Shown here: one piece after another, positions 22,490 through 32,858 of the stretch
How the letters are laid out: every line of letters begins with the position of its first letter
Position numbering within the stretch: position 1 is the first letter of the stretch
Source of the DNA: Lolium rigidum
Taxonomy: Eukaryota > Streptophyta > Magnoliopsida > Poales > Poaceae
Length of the DNA: 64,000 bases
Assembly: GCF_022539505.1 (NCBI RefSeq)
Contig: NC_061508.1
Span: 341,757,484 to 341,821,483, forward strand
Reading direction: 5' to 3'
Position numbers and translations under genes: made by a program
The notes under the pieces: generated by a model
What the model was told of the DNA's origin: nothing
Database searches by the model: none
Seen by the model: only the letters and a program-made list of their open reading frames with translations

Positions 22490-23945
22490 CCTCCATTAGT
22501 GATTATAAGCAATGTGTGCTTTTTTCAAATTGGAGAATTATAATGTCTCTCTTATTTACCATCCTCTCTCTTTTATGGACGTTCTCTTTTTTCTCACTTT
22601 CCTCGTGCATATAAAATTATTCTCTACATCAAACAATCAAGGTGCCGACGGCCAGAAACCGTCGGCATAGGCTATTTCGGCCGTCAGCATAGGATATGCC
22701 AACGGGCACTGCCGACACCTCGCCGTCAGCACCAGAAGGCCTCAACATAGGCTATTTTGGCCGTCAGCATAACCTATGGCTGTGCCGACGGCATATGTTA
22801 ACGACCGTTTGTCAGTTTTCAAAAAAAAAAATCACATTTTTCAATTGTTCGACAATTTAAACTACAAGCATGTTTAATATCAAGTTGAATACTTAATAAT
22901 AATTAAACTTCCCACTCGGTCATCCATCCTCAACTACTCGGTCACCCATCCTCAAACTACTCCCATCCTAGCACATTTAACTTCTTTGTTCCTCCTCATG
23001 AGTTTCCTGGAGAGAAGTTATACTTTACTAACAATAACACCCTATAAATCATAATAACCCTTGGGCCATGAAATCACACTTCTTTAATTCAATTCCATAA
23101 AACTATTTAACTAAACAACAATAAAATAAGTAATAATAATAGTTTTGAATTCAAAAAACAATAAACTGAATTTCCATTTTAAAAGAAAATTCACCGAAAT
23201 ATAAAAGCTTAAAAACTCATATTTCCTTTTTGATTTTGAGGAATCTAAAAAATTGTAACCAGTCGTAGGCGCTTGCAATCGGATGCAAAATTTTCCGTAG
23301 ATACATTTTCATATAAAAAATATTTCCTCGGACGTCGTATGCAACTAGAAAATCAGTTTTACCGAAACATGACGCCATTTTGCATAATATTTCGAAATTT
23401 ATGTTTGTTAATTTTTCTAACAATTAGAACACATAATATATGGTCATCTCAATGGATTTTATTTTTTGAAATTCCTAATATATTCTTATATTTTTTCGAA
23501 AACTAAAAAAGGAGATTCGAGGGGGGGGGGGAGGGGGCTGTAGGGAGCAAAAAATGAAAAGAAAAGCTATGCCTCTAACAAAGTCGTCGGCATAGGTCTG
23601 GGGGCTGCAGAGCTTATCCTAACATCGCCATAGGGCTAACGTCGTCCCTTCGTCGTCATGACGAATACTCCCGTGACCATGCGTGCCAGGCTATGCCGAC
23701 GGCTTTCCTATGCTGACGGTGGTCATCGGCACAAGTACCCCTACGTCAACGGTTTTTCGGTATCGACGGCTGGCTTCGTAGCCTGCCTTGTTCGCGCCCT
23801 ATGTTGATGGTCCTGATAAAAAGCCGTCGGCACAGCTCCTAGCCGTCAGCACCATGCCCTGTTTCCGTAGTGATTGATGAATGCAGTAGCTATAGACTTT
23901 TCTTAATCTTATGCAATTATCCATGGGGGGGGGGTCTTATAATCC
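22490..23945. mobile_element. MITE-like relic hosting a CACTA element
   Basis: 22490 starts TACTTCCTCCATTAGTGATTA, a Stowaway-like terminus. After the CACTA end at 23872 the sequence resumes with CTTATGCAATTATCCATGGG and CTTATAATC, the inverse of the GATTATAAG seen at the left end. The right terminus is not clean, so the superfamily is uncertain. Confidence 0.4.
22638..23872. mobile_element. Non-autonomous CACTA element, left end eroded
   Basis: The right end is TTTCCGTAGTG; inverted it reads CACTACGGAAACAGGGCATG, a CACTA terminus. Both flanks of the element contain many copies of the subterminal motif CCGTCGGCATAG or its inverse, which CACTA transposases bind in known systems. The left end begins inside that subterminal array and the terminal CACTA is missing. 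The centre (22830-23520) is AT-rich without coding potential. No transposase motif. Confidence 0.8.
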
Positions 23946-24078
23946 TAAGACTAGTCACAATGCGGACTATCATATAGTGGTATCATGCATATGATACTAG
24001 TGTACGATATTATCTTCACAATGCATATACTATCATGTACTAATATCATATGTTACATGTATTTAATGATTTATAGAA

Positions 24079-25039
24079 GAGCGTGGACTAATAGAACCCG
24101 GCGGCATGTGAACCTGGCTTAATTCAGCAGCTGATTGGTCCAGAAAATATACGTGGGGTCCACTGCTACAGTGTGTTGTACATATGGCACAGTAAAATAC
24201 ATGTGTGGTCCTCCCCATCCCCCATCGCATCCTCTCCGCGCCGCCGCCTGGGACACGCCGCCGCCGATCCTCAGCGCCGCCTGTCCCCGACGCCATGTCG
24301 ACGCCGCCCGTCCCCGACGCCATGTCGACACCGCCCGTCCCCGACGCCACGTCGACGCCGCCCTGTCCGCGACGCCGGCCCCGTCACGAACTCGCCCGGA
24401 CCTCGACGCCACCCGTCCCCGACGCCACGTCGACGCCGCCCTGTCCGCGATGCCGGCCCCGTCCTGAGCTCGCCCGAAGCTCGACGCCGCCCCGTCCCCA
24501 ACGCCAGCACGACGAGGCCCTGTCCCCAACGCCGGCCTCGTCCCGAGCTCGCCCGGACCTCGAGGACGCCCCGTCCCCAACGCCACCTGGACGACGCCCT
24601 GTCCCCGACGCCGGCCCCATCCCGAGCTCGGCCGCGCCACGCCGACGTCGCCCCGTCCCCGACGCCACCTCGACACCGCCCCTGTCCCTGCCATGGCGCT
24701 CGCCTCCGCGTGGTGAAGGTTGGCGGCGGAGGGCGCCGCGACAGGCGGCGGTAGCATGCTGGCGGCGGACGGCCCTGCGGTGCGCATGAGCTCAGGGGCG
24801 GCCCAGAGACAAAATCGGAGCGGGGGCAGCGCGGAATCAAGATCGGAGCAGGGGCGGTTTGCTCACCGGAGATTCCTCTCTCTCTCTAATTAGTGTGGAC
24901 CAGTCCTATGTATTCTATACGTATCCATTTGTCTCAAAAAAATCCCTAACTGCTCTGTGGGGCCCACCGACCACCTGGACCAATGGGAGCCCGTTTTCCG
25001 GCAGGTGCACATGCCCGCCGGTTCAACGACGGCTTTTCC
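24079..25039. mobile_element. Mutator-like element (MULE 1), 961 bp
   Basis: A perfect 9-bp duplication TTTATAGAA flanks it (24070-24078 and 25040-25048), the classic Mutator hallmark. Long imperfect terminal inverted repeats include CCGGCGGCATGTGAACC/CCGGCGGGCATGTGCACC and CATTGGTCCAG/GATTGGTCCAG. The centre is a GC-rich degenerate tandem repeat. No MURA/MUDR motif, so non-autonomous. Overlapping ORFs on both strands in the repeat (for example 24173-24754 plus, 24119-24787 minus) are products of the repeat rather than genes. Confidence 0.8.
24290..24690. repeat. Degenerate GC-rich tandem repeat in MULE 1
   Basis: Repeated variants of CGTCCCCGACGCCACGTCG, with the nearest copies 24 bases apart and longer units further in that include GAGCTCGCCCG. 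Because unit lengths are often multiples of three, long spurious frames stay open on both strands. Confidence 0.8.
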
Positions 25040-25056
25040 TTTATAGAATCTCAATA

Positions 25057-25273
25057 CTACCTCCGTTCCAATTTATAGGGCCTGCGCGTTTTCTAGGTTG
25101 TCGATTTGGCTAACATAATATCAATTGTATAACACAAAAATTATATCATTAGAAAGTAGAACATCTAAATTTTCTAACGATATATATTATGTAATATATA
25201 TCTTGTATTATTATTATTATCAAATTTACAGCCTAGAGATACGCGCAAGTCCTATGAACTCGGATGGAGGGGA
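25057..25273. mobile_element. Stowaway MITE, 217 bp
   Basis: Left end CTACCTCCGTTCC and right end GGATGGAGGGGA, flanked by TA (25055-25056 and 25274-25275). The interior is AT-rich. Inserted in the Tourist-like MITE 23949-27481. Confidence 0.75.
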
Positions 25274-25707
25274 TACAGAAGTGTGTGTGTACAAGATTGT
25301 TTGGCATTAATTTTTCTAGTTCTACGTGCTATGATACGTATCAACCTATGATACCACTGTCATCTCTTTCATCAATAATTGATATGATACATCAGCATTT
25401 TGCATGCATATAGTGAATGATACTAGCGACCCGGACGTTCGGAACCTGGCAACGGGCGAGGTCGACATCCCAGATGTTGATTACCGCCGCGAGATTAGCA
25501 CGTAATATAGCCAGCAGTCTATACGAATCTTTTATCTGTGTTGGTAAGCTTAATACGCATGTGTATATATGTGACACGTATGCATACATGGCTGCTTTAA
25601 CTGTGATTTCAGTGCAGGGTGCAGAGACATTAAATGTTCTTGACTATTATGCACGGTAGGACTTTGTTTTTGTCAATCTGCAGTGAATGGTTTTAATTAA
25701 AATAACT

Positions 25708-26015
25708 AGGTAACATATTAAACATTTGTGAATCAAAGTTTTGAACAGATTTTTTTATCACTTGTGTAGATAGAAAAAAAAGGTAACGAATTAAACATTT
25801 TGATTTTGTACTAGTCTAAATTGAACATTTTGTGATAATGGTGTAGATTGTCAAAAGTATGGTTTTCTATAATCTAAATTGAACATTTTGTATTAATGTT
25901 GCAGATAGTTAAACATGTGATTTTGTCATAGTTTAAATTAAACATTTTGTATTAGTGGTGCGGATAGTGAAAATGTGACACTCGTACTAATCCAAATAGA
26001 ACATTTTGCTTCATT
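25708..26015. repeat. Diverged AT-rich tandem repeat (58-60 bp unit)
   Basis: The word (G/A)AACATTTTG recurs at 25823, 25881, 25941 and 25999, each followed by related text around TATTAATGGTGCAGATAGT. An older, more diverged copy lies before. Spacing 58, 60 and 58. Confidence 0.8.
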
Positions 26016-26499
26016 TATATTACAACTCAAATCAAAAGAGAAATAAGGAGAATCTGTACTAATCCAGATAGTGAAAATAATTGTGGTAGAATCCACCAAG
26101 AAGTCAAGAACAAGCGCTATTTCTTCACATAACATCCAAATTAGAAAAAAATTTGAGTCAAATAGAGCTCCCAGAGAAGAACATACACATGCATATCTTT
26201 CTCGATTCGAGAAACATCAGCACAAGCTCGCGGAAGAGAAGTACGGCTGTAGAGGAGCTCGTGGCCTCGGAGCTTGGCCGGAGGTGCAGGGTGGACAGAG
26301 AAGCTCCGCGAAGGAACACGACGGGGAAGAAGCTTGATGCCTTGAAGCTCTAGGCCGGAGGAGCACCGGTGGCCGGAGAACTAGAGTGGGGGAGGAGTAA
26401 CACTATCGGAGCAGCTCGCGGCTTTGGAGCTCCGGCGTGGCACCACGGCGGTCGGGGCAGCTCACAGCCTTGGAGCTTGGGCGGAGGAGGAGCGCCAGC

Positions 26500-26720
26500 A
26501 GCCGGCGGTCCTCGAGCAAATCACCGCGACCGGTCGCCCGGCGTTCCGGCGGCCGCGCCCGGTGTTCCCGCTGCCGGCGTTCCGGCAGTCACTCCACGGC
26601 GTTCCCGTGGCCACACCCGCGCCTGCGGCCGCCGGTCCTCGATCCAATCACCACGACTGGTCGCCTGCCTTCCCACAGCCGCGGCCGGTGTTCCTGCTGC
26701 CGGCGGTCCTTGAGCAGTAG
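26500..26720. repeat. Imperfect GC-rich duplication inside MULE 2
   Basis: TCCTCGAGCAAATCACCGCG near 26510 and TCCTCGATCCAATCACCACG near 26636, each followed by ACxGGTCGCC and a GGCCGGTGTTCC-type segment, so a unit of about 126 bases repeated with a shortened second copy. ORFs across it are probably not genes. Confidence 0.6.
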
Positions 26721-26850
26721 GAATCAGTCGTAGTATTGGCTAACAGGAATGGCCAAAAGGACAAGTCCATGAGGAGAGAACGACGAACGGCTCTGCGGCT
26801 CTGCGCTGGCTTGAAGCAGCATTGCCATCCCCACGTCCTGCAAGGTGAAA

Positions 26851-26970
26851 GAAAGCTCAATACTAGATGCGAACGAATTTTTTTTTGAATGTAACGGGAG
26901 GCTGAAGAAAGCTCAATACTAAATGCGAACGAAATTGAAAAGCTGTTGAGCAACGGGAGGCTGAAGAAAT
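26851..26970. repeat. Tandem duplication, about 56-bp unit
   Basis: GAAAGCTCAATACTAGATGC (26851) and GAAAGCTCAATACTAAATGC (26907), with ACGGGAGGCTGAAGAAA also duplicated (26894 and 26953). A recent local duplication next to the captured-gene-like block. Confidence 0.8.
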
Positions 26971-26975
26971 TAGGG

Positions 26976-27123
26976 GCTTGTCGTTGCGGACGGCGACGAG
27001 AGCTGGAGCGGGTGATGGGAGCGGCGCGGGCCACGGAGGCGGCGAGGGAGTCGCGCGGGGCGGCGAAGAAGAGGAGCACGGTTTCAAGGAGGTTGTCGAG
27101 CACCCGAGCCGGCGGCGGCGTGA
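26976..27123 (-). pseudogene. Possible captured fragment of a TIR1/AFB-like F-box gene
   Basis: On the minus strand, inside an open frame running from 27253 to 26648, the segment VLDNLLETVLLFFAAPRDSL reads like the F-box start of plant auxin-receptor-type (TIR1/AFB) F-box/LRR proteins, where a VLENVLETVL-type helix is followed by a short linker, PRDR and AASLVC. After RDSLAAS the match is lost in this frame; in the neighbouring frame ALVAVRND appears about where the family has a similar stretch, suggesting a frameshift. No LRRs follow. The similarity is short and judged by eye. It sits within MULE 2, which fits gene capture by a Pack-MULE. Confidence 0.3.
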
Positions 27124-27818
27124 GCGTGCGGCCGCTTGGGCGGGGCTTGCGCGGAGGGGAAAATGTGGCGCTGTTTGGGAGGAGGAGGAAGAGGTGGAGA
27201 GTGGAGACGAAGGAGAGTTTTGGAGGAGTTAATGCCAACGCGTTGTCAGACACAATTCAATACTTGCAAAATACAGACATATACATGATGGATATACGTA
27301 TGGTGTCAGCCACCTGCTGCTCTCTAATTGGTCACGTTTCGTCCTCGCGCGTACCCGGGTTCCGTTAGCTATTTTCGATGATACTAGTACTTACTACTAT
27401 GATACTGCCATTGTGAGGAAATCTGATTTATGCCAACATGGTATGCATGTACTACCTATGATACTTTCACTGTAGCTAGTCTAATGATAGAGGGAGTACA
27501 AGCTAAGCTAGACAGTTGGATCCACCGTCACCCGAAGATGGCCTTAATTAGCTACTGATAACCACGCACTCTCACTGTACGTGGTCGTATTGTCGCTTGT
27601 CCATATACGCACTGCCCTGTTCTCCGAGGGTCCCTATCCGATTCTCGCTCGGCCCACTTGGATTGCCCGGTCATCTCCATTCCCATCTTTGTCGAAAAAA
27701 AAATCTCCATTCTCATCGTGTACTCTCCGCCTTTCGAAACGCGGCCTAGGCGCTGTTGCAGCTCGCAAGTGGAAGGCGTTCCCGTCGCCGTAACAGTAGA
27801 GAAAGCTCCAAGTTGGTG

Positions 27819-28139
27819 ATGGCGAATCGATCCGGCGCCGTGGTGGGGAGAGGAGATAACGACTCAATTAGGCGTGATAGATCAGAGTCACAGCACGAAC
27901 GAGACTATGGCAACGGATTAGGCCGGACTGGTTCCCTCTACAAAGTTTTGTCTATAACAGCTGCGACATCTGATTGCAACAGTAGTGTTCGTCACCTCTT
28001 ACGACACAGAATTCCCTGTTCAACGGAAGTCGGCTATATTTCTAGACTGGAATCCTGTCTCCAGCTCCAACTCATAGTCCTGGTTTGCCCAGTTTGTTCC
28101 AACTGTATCGTTGAACAGATCAATTCAACTATACCCTAG
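27819..28139 (+). CDS. Hypothetical ORF, 106 codons
   Basis: ATG at 27819 in the context GGTGATGGCG opens MANRSGAVVGRGDNDSIRRD, hydrophilic and Arg/Asp/Ser-rich up to about residue 40, then a Cys-containing, more hydrophobic tail to a stop at 28139. The frame also extends upstream to 27756. A purine-rich leader (GTAGAGAAAGCTCCAAG) precedes it. I do not recognise the protein; it could be the first exon of a low-copy gene, a captured exon or chance. No splice site is obvious. Confidence 0.2.
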   Translation: MANRSGAVVGRGDNDSIRRDRSESQHERDYGNGLGRTGSLYKVLSITAATSDCNSSVRHLLRHRIPCSTEVGYISRLESCLQLQLIVLVCPVCSNCIVEQINSTIP

Positions 28140-29654
28140 AGAATTATGCTAGTAAGCACATAGCCATCTTATCCTACGACCCAATTTCATTACTTCAATG
28201 AGAAGATTTGCTTCGAGATAAAAGAAAATTAAGGAGGTACAGACAGATACATGTCTGCCTGCAGTGCCAGGCCGCAAGTAACATGAGATTGTTCCCGTCC
28301 TTTCAGCAGCCAACGTGCAAGCGTGTCAAGCAAAGGCTAGCTCAATAGGTCGACCTCCTAGCCTTAGACTCCTACTGTCAGAGTAAGTGCGTGACAAGTG
28401 ACACGCCTGAAAAGAAAATCGCGAGAAGTGACAGGAGCCAGCACAATATACTCCATCTCCAGCAGCTAGCGTGCCTCCGTAGTGGAGGTGGGGAGGAGTC
28501 ATGTCGCGAATCATGGACGCAGCTTCGAGTTAATCGACGCCGAGTAAACAAACCGGAGACGAATGGCCGCGGCGAGGCCACATCGCCGGAGCACTTAAAC
28601 AAATGCCGGCGACGGGACGGCGCGGCCGCCCGAGGCGGCGGCTGGGCGAGGAAAATCTCGCCAGGATCGTCCCCTCCCCTGTCTCTCTCGGCATGGCTCG
28701 GGATTTGTTGCGTGTCGCGACTTGCGACGCGCGAGAGAGATCGGGAGGTTTTCCTGTTTCCTCGTCCGTGACCAAAGGCTGGTAACGGTGGAACAATGGT
28801 TTTGGTTTACTGACTCTTGATTTGTTTAGTCGAGCCTTAGGGTTCAAGTACCGAGCGCGAGGGGTGTTTCCTTTCTTATTGATTACTGAAGTACGAATAC
28901 AACATCTTGTACCACTGTGTTGCCCTAGGTGTGTTTGGTATTCTAGAGAGTCTTTGGCTTCACATAAAAATAGCTGTTTGGTTACCTGAAAGATCTTCCG
29001 TTATGGCTCAACCGATTTTCAAAGCATCGTGTCGGTTTCTATCAGAATTGTCCCGTTGTTTTCACTCTGAGCTCGATGGATGCAAGATTCGCATGTGGAC
29101 TAGCTTAGGCTCACTCTTCTTTAACCTACTCCGCGCTCTCTCTTCAAATCAACACAATCATACTCCAAATCAAAATAAGACGTATATTATAAAGATGTGT
29201 GTCAATAATATGAATCAATTTCAACAATTGGTTTCGAGTTTTATAAGTCATAAATCATAAATTGTGTCTATCAAATTTGTCGCACACGCTCAACATTTTG
29301 AAATTTCTTTTCAGTAGTAAGTTCACCTCACCATTTTACATGACTCTCGTGTTATAAGGTCTTTGTTTCAGTAAATATAGATGGATAGACAAATGACTCG
29401 CTAGTATATTGTAGTTCATACATATATGTGAGTATATTTTGGAGTACTTTTGTTTAACTTCTCACTTGTCGTCTTCATGGACGGCGACGATGTGGTGATG
29501 ATAGGTGAGAAGTGAGAGGTGATAATCCATGGTGGTGGCCATTCTCGTTGTCGGTGGCGGCATGGTGTTATTTTCGCGCGCTGTCATGATATGTCGTGAC
29601 CGCAGTGGCATGGTGATGTCCGGCAAACACGAACGCAGCAGCACGGTGGTGTCA
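28140..29654. other. Unidentified mostly low-complexity-free DNA
   Basis: No gene or element end that I can support. 28500-28780 is GC-rich with short frames on both strands and CTCGCC/GGCGAG palindromic words. 28929 onwards (GTGTGTTTGGTATTCTAGAG) resembles a Tourist-type start, without a matching end. 29160-29460 is AT-rich. Confidence 0.35.
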
Positions 29655-29677
29655 AGGTGATGTTCGTCTTCATGGTC

Positions 29678-29890
29678 GGCGACGTGGTGATGCTTGTAAC
29701 CGGCGTGACCAACGGTGTCATGGTGGTGTTCGGCGATGTTGTCGGCAACATGGTGATGCTTGTGACTGGCATGAACGGCGATGTCATGGTGGTATACGGC
29801 GATGTCGTGATGCTTGTGACCGGCGTGAACGGTGGTGCCATACTAGTGTTTGGCTTCGTGATCGCCGACATGACGATACTTGTGATGAGT
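29678..29890 (+). repeat. 54-bp minisatellite with an open plus frame
   Basis: Units start GGCGACGTGG (29678), GGCGATGTTG (29732), GGCGATGTCG (29798) and GGCTTCGTG (29852). Spacing is 54, 66 (one unit with a 12-base insertion) and 54, all multiples of three, so the frame 29657-29953 stays open and repeats GDVVMLVTGV and VMVV(F/Y)GDV. The minus strand is open as well. The hydrophobic repeat peptide resembles no protein I know, so I annotate the repeat and not a gene. Confidence 0.85.
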
Positions 29891-29989
29891 GAGGTAAGAT
29901 CACCATGTTGCCATACAGGTGAAGCTAAGAACAACATGCGACAAACCAAATAAAGTGACACGTGTGTACCATTCATATATGGCCATGGC

Positions 29990-30150
29990 CATCCCTGCCT
30001 GAAATTCCCGGGTCGGGCCATGCCTTATCTGACTGTTGGGTCGGGCCTGAACCTAGAAAATTGGCCCAATGAGTAACTCGGGTTGGGCCTGGGTACTATT
30101 TTTAGCCCGAATTTGGCCTGGCCCGGCCCGACCATCCTACCTCCACTTCC
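29990..30150. repeat. GGGCC/GGCCC-rich relic
   Basis: Multiple GGTCGGGCC, TTGGGCCTG and CCCGGCCCGACC words, alternating with AT-rich spacers. A similar composition and word order occurs at 49476-49615. Likely two relics of one repeat type; superfamily unknown. Confidence 0.45.
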
Positions 30151-30556
30151 CACCACAACCCAAGAATGGTCCAAGAGAGCACCGGATGCCCACCAGGCAC
30201 CACACAACCTAATCAGCTAACCCCCACAACCCCATCCACGCGCACAAGCACAACCGCACAATCCATCCCCTCTCCACCCAGATAGAACCCTAGCTGCTAG
30301 CTCCACCCACCCCTGCATCATCCGCGGGCACCGCACCCGCATCATCACCAGCGGTCGTCGTCCCTGCGTCCTCGCCCGTGGGCGGCCGCACCTCCACCTC
30401 GCCCGCACCTGCTGCCCCTGAGTCGTTTGCGCCGTCGACCTTCTTCCTTGCCCGCGTCCGGCTACACCTCCGTCCTCACCCACGGCCGCTATTGTGGCCT
30501 CTGTTGAATCCTCGCCACGAAGGGATCTCAACCACGCCGTCATCAAAGCAGCGAAG

Positions 30557-32620
30557 TGTAACATCCGAGGTTTAGAGGCTACAAAAAGAGAGAATAGAGT
30601 TGTGTGCATTGCATTCATGCATAGAAAATCCGTGGAATTTCCGCGTTTTCAATTAAAACTTGACACAATAACTGAAGTTTCACTTGACTTGATGGAATTG
30701 AAGTAGCTCATCAAGTCAAGCGCTATACACCTCAATGTGACATTTGCTAATTAAAACCTTGTTTAGATTGAGATGATTTGATTTATGGGTTAGATCAAAT
30801 GGGGCTAGCTTCACTATAACAACACATTAAGTGAGGATCAAATACCAGATCTTATAAATGATCATAACAAGGTAATCCTTACAACAAAACTTGCATGTTT
30901 ATTCAACTACAAACCAAAGAACAGAAAGAATTGAGAAACTATTCTTTACTTGTATTTTCCATATCTTTAACTAATCCATGTTCCTACCATGACCCACATG
31001 GTAGATTTTCAACTCTAATCTTAAACTCATGGCAAGGACATTCACACAAGTTCTTTATCAAACCTTGACTATTTCAATCTTGTCTATCCTACTTCAATCA
31101 ATCCACATCTATCTTTATTAAACCTCAAAGAAAGGAGAGGACTAACCATACATCTTGATGAACCCATCATTATCTCTGGAGCATAATGTTAGGATATTAT
31201 ACAAGTTAATTTCAAGTGAGAGAATCCATTGCTACAAACCTTAGCTACACCTATTAAAGAAGTAAGGAAAACTCTTGAATTAAAGCATTAAGATATAATA
31301 TATCTCACCTAGGAGTGGTGAGATAATCCAGTATCAAATGGAATAAGACCATATCCATGAATTAAAGAAGTAAAGAAGAAAGGAATCCAAGCTAAGCTAA
31401 TCAAGTGGAACTTAACACTATATACTAAAGCAACCATGTAAGTATATATGTTGCAAACCTACCCATAGCCATATGTATCCAAGGGAGAACAATAATAGTG
31501 CTATACTTTAATCTTTGGAACCAATACTTAATCTTGGAGGTGAGAACCCAATTTCATGAGAGATACCTTAGGAAGTCAATACCTTGACCATTAAAATTTA
31601 GTGATTACCATAAACCCTAAGAGTCTAGAATAAGTGTGAGGAAAGAATGATAATCGAGAGAGGTCAATAAGTAATAAGTTGATCATGTATAATGCATGAT
31701 TATGCTTTGTAGATATAACAAGATAAGTTAAACCTTATGTGATAAGAACATATCATCCATCACATGAAATGATAGGGAGACCACTAGTAATCAACCTTAG
31801 ACCATTCTCAATATCTTAAGGATAGAAATAAATGAATGACAACAAGACTTTGCCTAGCCAAGCACCTATATCAACTCTAACCATATTTTGAAGTAATCAT
31901 CCTAGTAATAGTGAAGGAGAGCAATCCTAATAAACTCAACATGTTATCAAACACACATTTGAACCCCTAGAACCAAATTTTCTTTCCAACATCTGCATCA
32001 GTAGGTGATCATAAGTAAAAGACCTCATATCTATTCAACCTATGTATCAATTAGTAAAACCTAAGAAAACCCTAGTGATGAACCTTACACTTAAATTTAT
32101 GTGATGTGATCAACCACTTACTCCTAGAACTAAAGACAAACCCATGAATTAAGTGACCAAATGAACAAGTTCCTTATAAGTTAGCCCACCATCTTAGAAA
32201 CCCAAATAGTATCATGTCCAAAACCCTAATTCAATTAGGAGTAAAACCCTAACTCTATAATTTTATGTGTAACTCTAAAACCCTAGGAACTCAAGGAATG
32301 TGATCCAATGAACTTCACCCTTACTCATAGATTCACACTAAGAGAATTAATGCATGTTCATGATCTACTAGAATAGTACAAGCCCAAATGCAAATGAAGT
32401 TATTACTTCATGTCTTCTTGGTTATTAAATTTTATATGATTCCTTAATAGTAAACCATAACTTGTCAATTCATGTCATCACCATTAATCATCACTAAGTA
32501 GTGTCACGCCACCTTGATCAAATAAAGTAGGTTCCATTCAGGTTAATCAAAACCCTAGCTAAGAAGAACTTTGTTTGTGAACCATCTCTAAAAGGTGGAA
32601 CTCTCTAGCTTGTATTTTTA
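30557..32620 (+). mobile_element. LTR-like sequence, family not identified
   Basis: Starts TGTAACATCCGAGGTTTAGA. Over the first 110 bases it shares blocks with the start at 53: GGTTTxGAG, TGTGCATTGCATT, GGAA(A)TTTC.GCG and a TTTxAAxxAAAA.TTG word. The remaining 2 kb is AT-rich with ACCCTA-type words and no ORF above noise. The right boundary is near 32620, where the GC-rich retroposon starts. No CA terminus or target duplication could be fixed; it may be a solo or truncated LTR. Confidence 0.4.
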
Positions 32621-32858
32621 TGTTCCAACTTCCACCTCCCTCTCCTCCCGCCTCCGCCACCTTCCCTCCCTCTACTCCCACCTCGTCGCCCCCGGAGGCG
32701 GCCACCGGCAAGGCTATGCGGCGCCGATGAAGGGGTTGTGAGGAACTTCCCTCGCACCCCCGTGCGCATCTGTAGGGAGGAAGACATCCATGTGGGGGTT
32801 GGCCTCCGCCGCTAGGACTTGACGGCCCTCCTCCCTCTGCCCCCTCTCCGGCGTGGCC

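Larger units (their letters stand above)
25427..27377. mobile_element. Mutator-like element (MULE 2), 1951 bp, possible gene-capturing type
   Basis: A 10-bp direct repeat ATGATACTAG flanks it (25417-25426 and 27378-27387). The ends align without gaps over 35 bases with about 22 matches; the core is CGGAACCTGG/CGGAACCCGG followed by ACGxGCGAGG. Inside, from left to right: an AT-rich tandem repeat, a GC-rich block with internal duplications, and a GC-rich block whose minus strand reads like a piece of a cellular gene. No transposase. The flanking repeat lies in a MITE that uses GATACTAG more than once, so the duplication is good but not unique evidence. Confidence 0.65.
23949..27481. mobile_element. 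Tourist-like MITE split by three insertions
   Basis: Left terminus GACTAGTCACAATGCGGACT; inverted right terminus GACTAGCTACAGTGAAAGTA. TAA is on both sides (23946-23948 and 27482-27484). Removing MULE 1 (24079-25039), a Stowaway (25057-25273) and MULE 2 (25427-27377), each with one copy of its target duplication, leaves about 383 bp, a sensible MITE length. The remaining pieces (23949-24078, 25049-25056, 25276-25426, 27388-27481) are rich in ATGATACTAG/AGTATCAT motifs. Confidence 0.75.

Noticed and set aside
24119..24787. Long Pro/Arg/Ala-rich ORFs on both strands
   Set aside because: Produced by the GC-rich tandem repeat in MULE 1; several frames are open at once.
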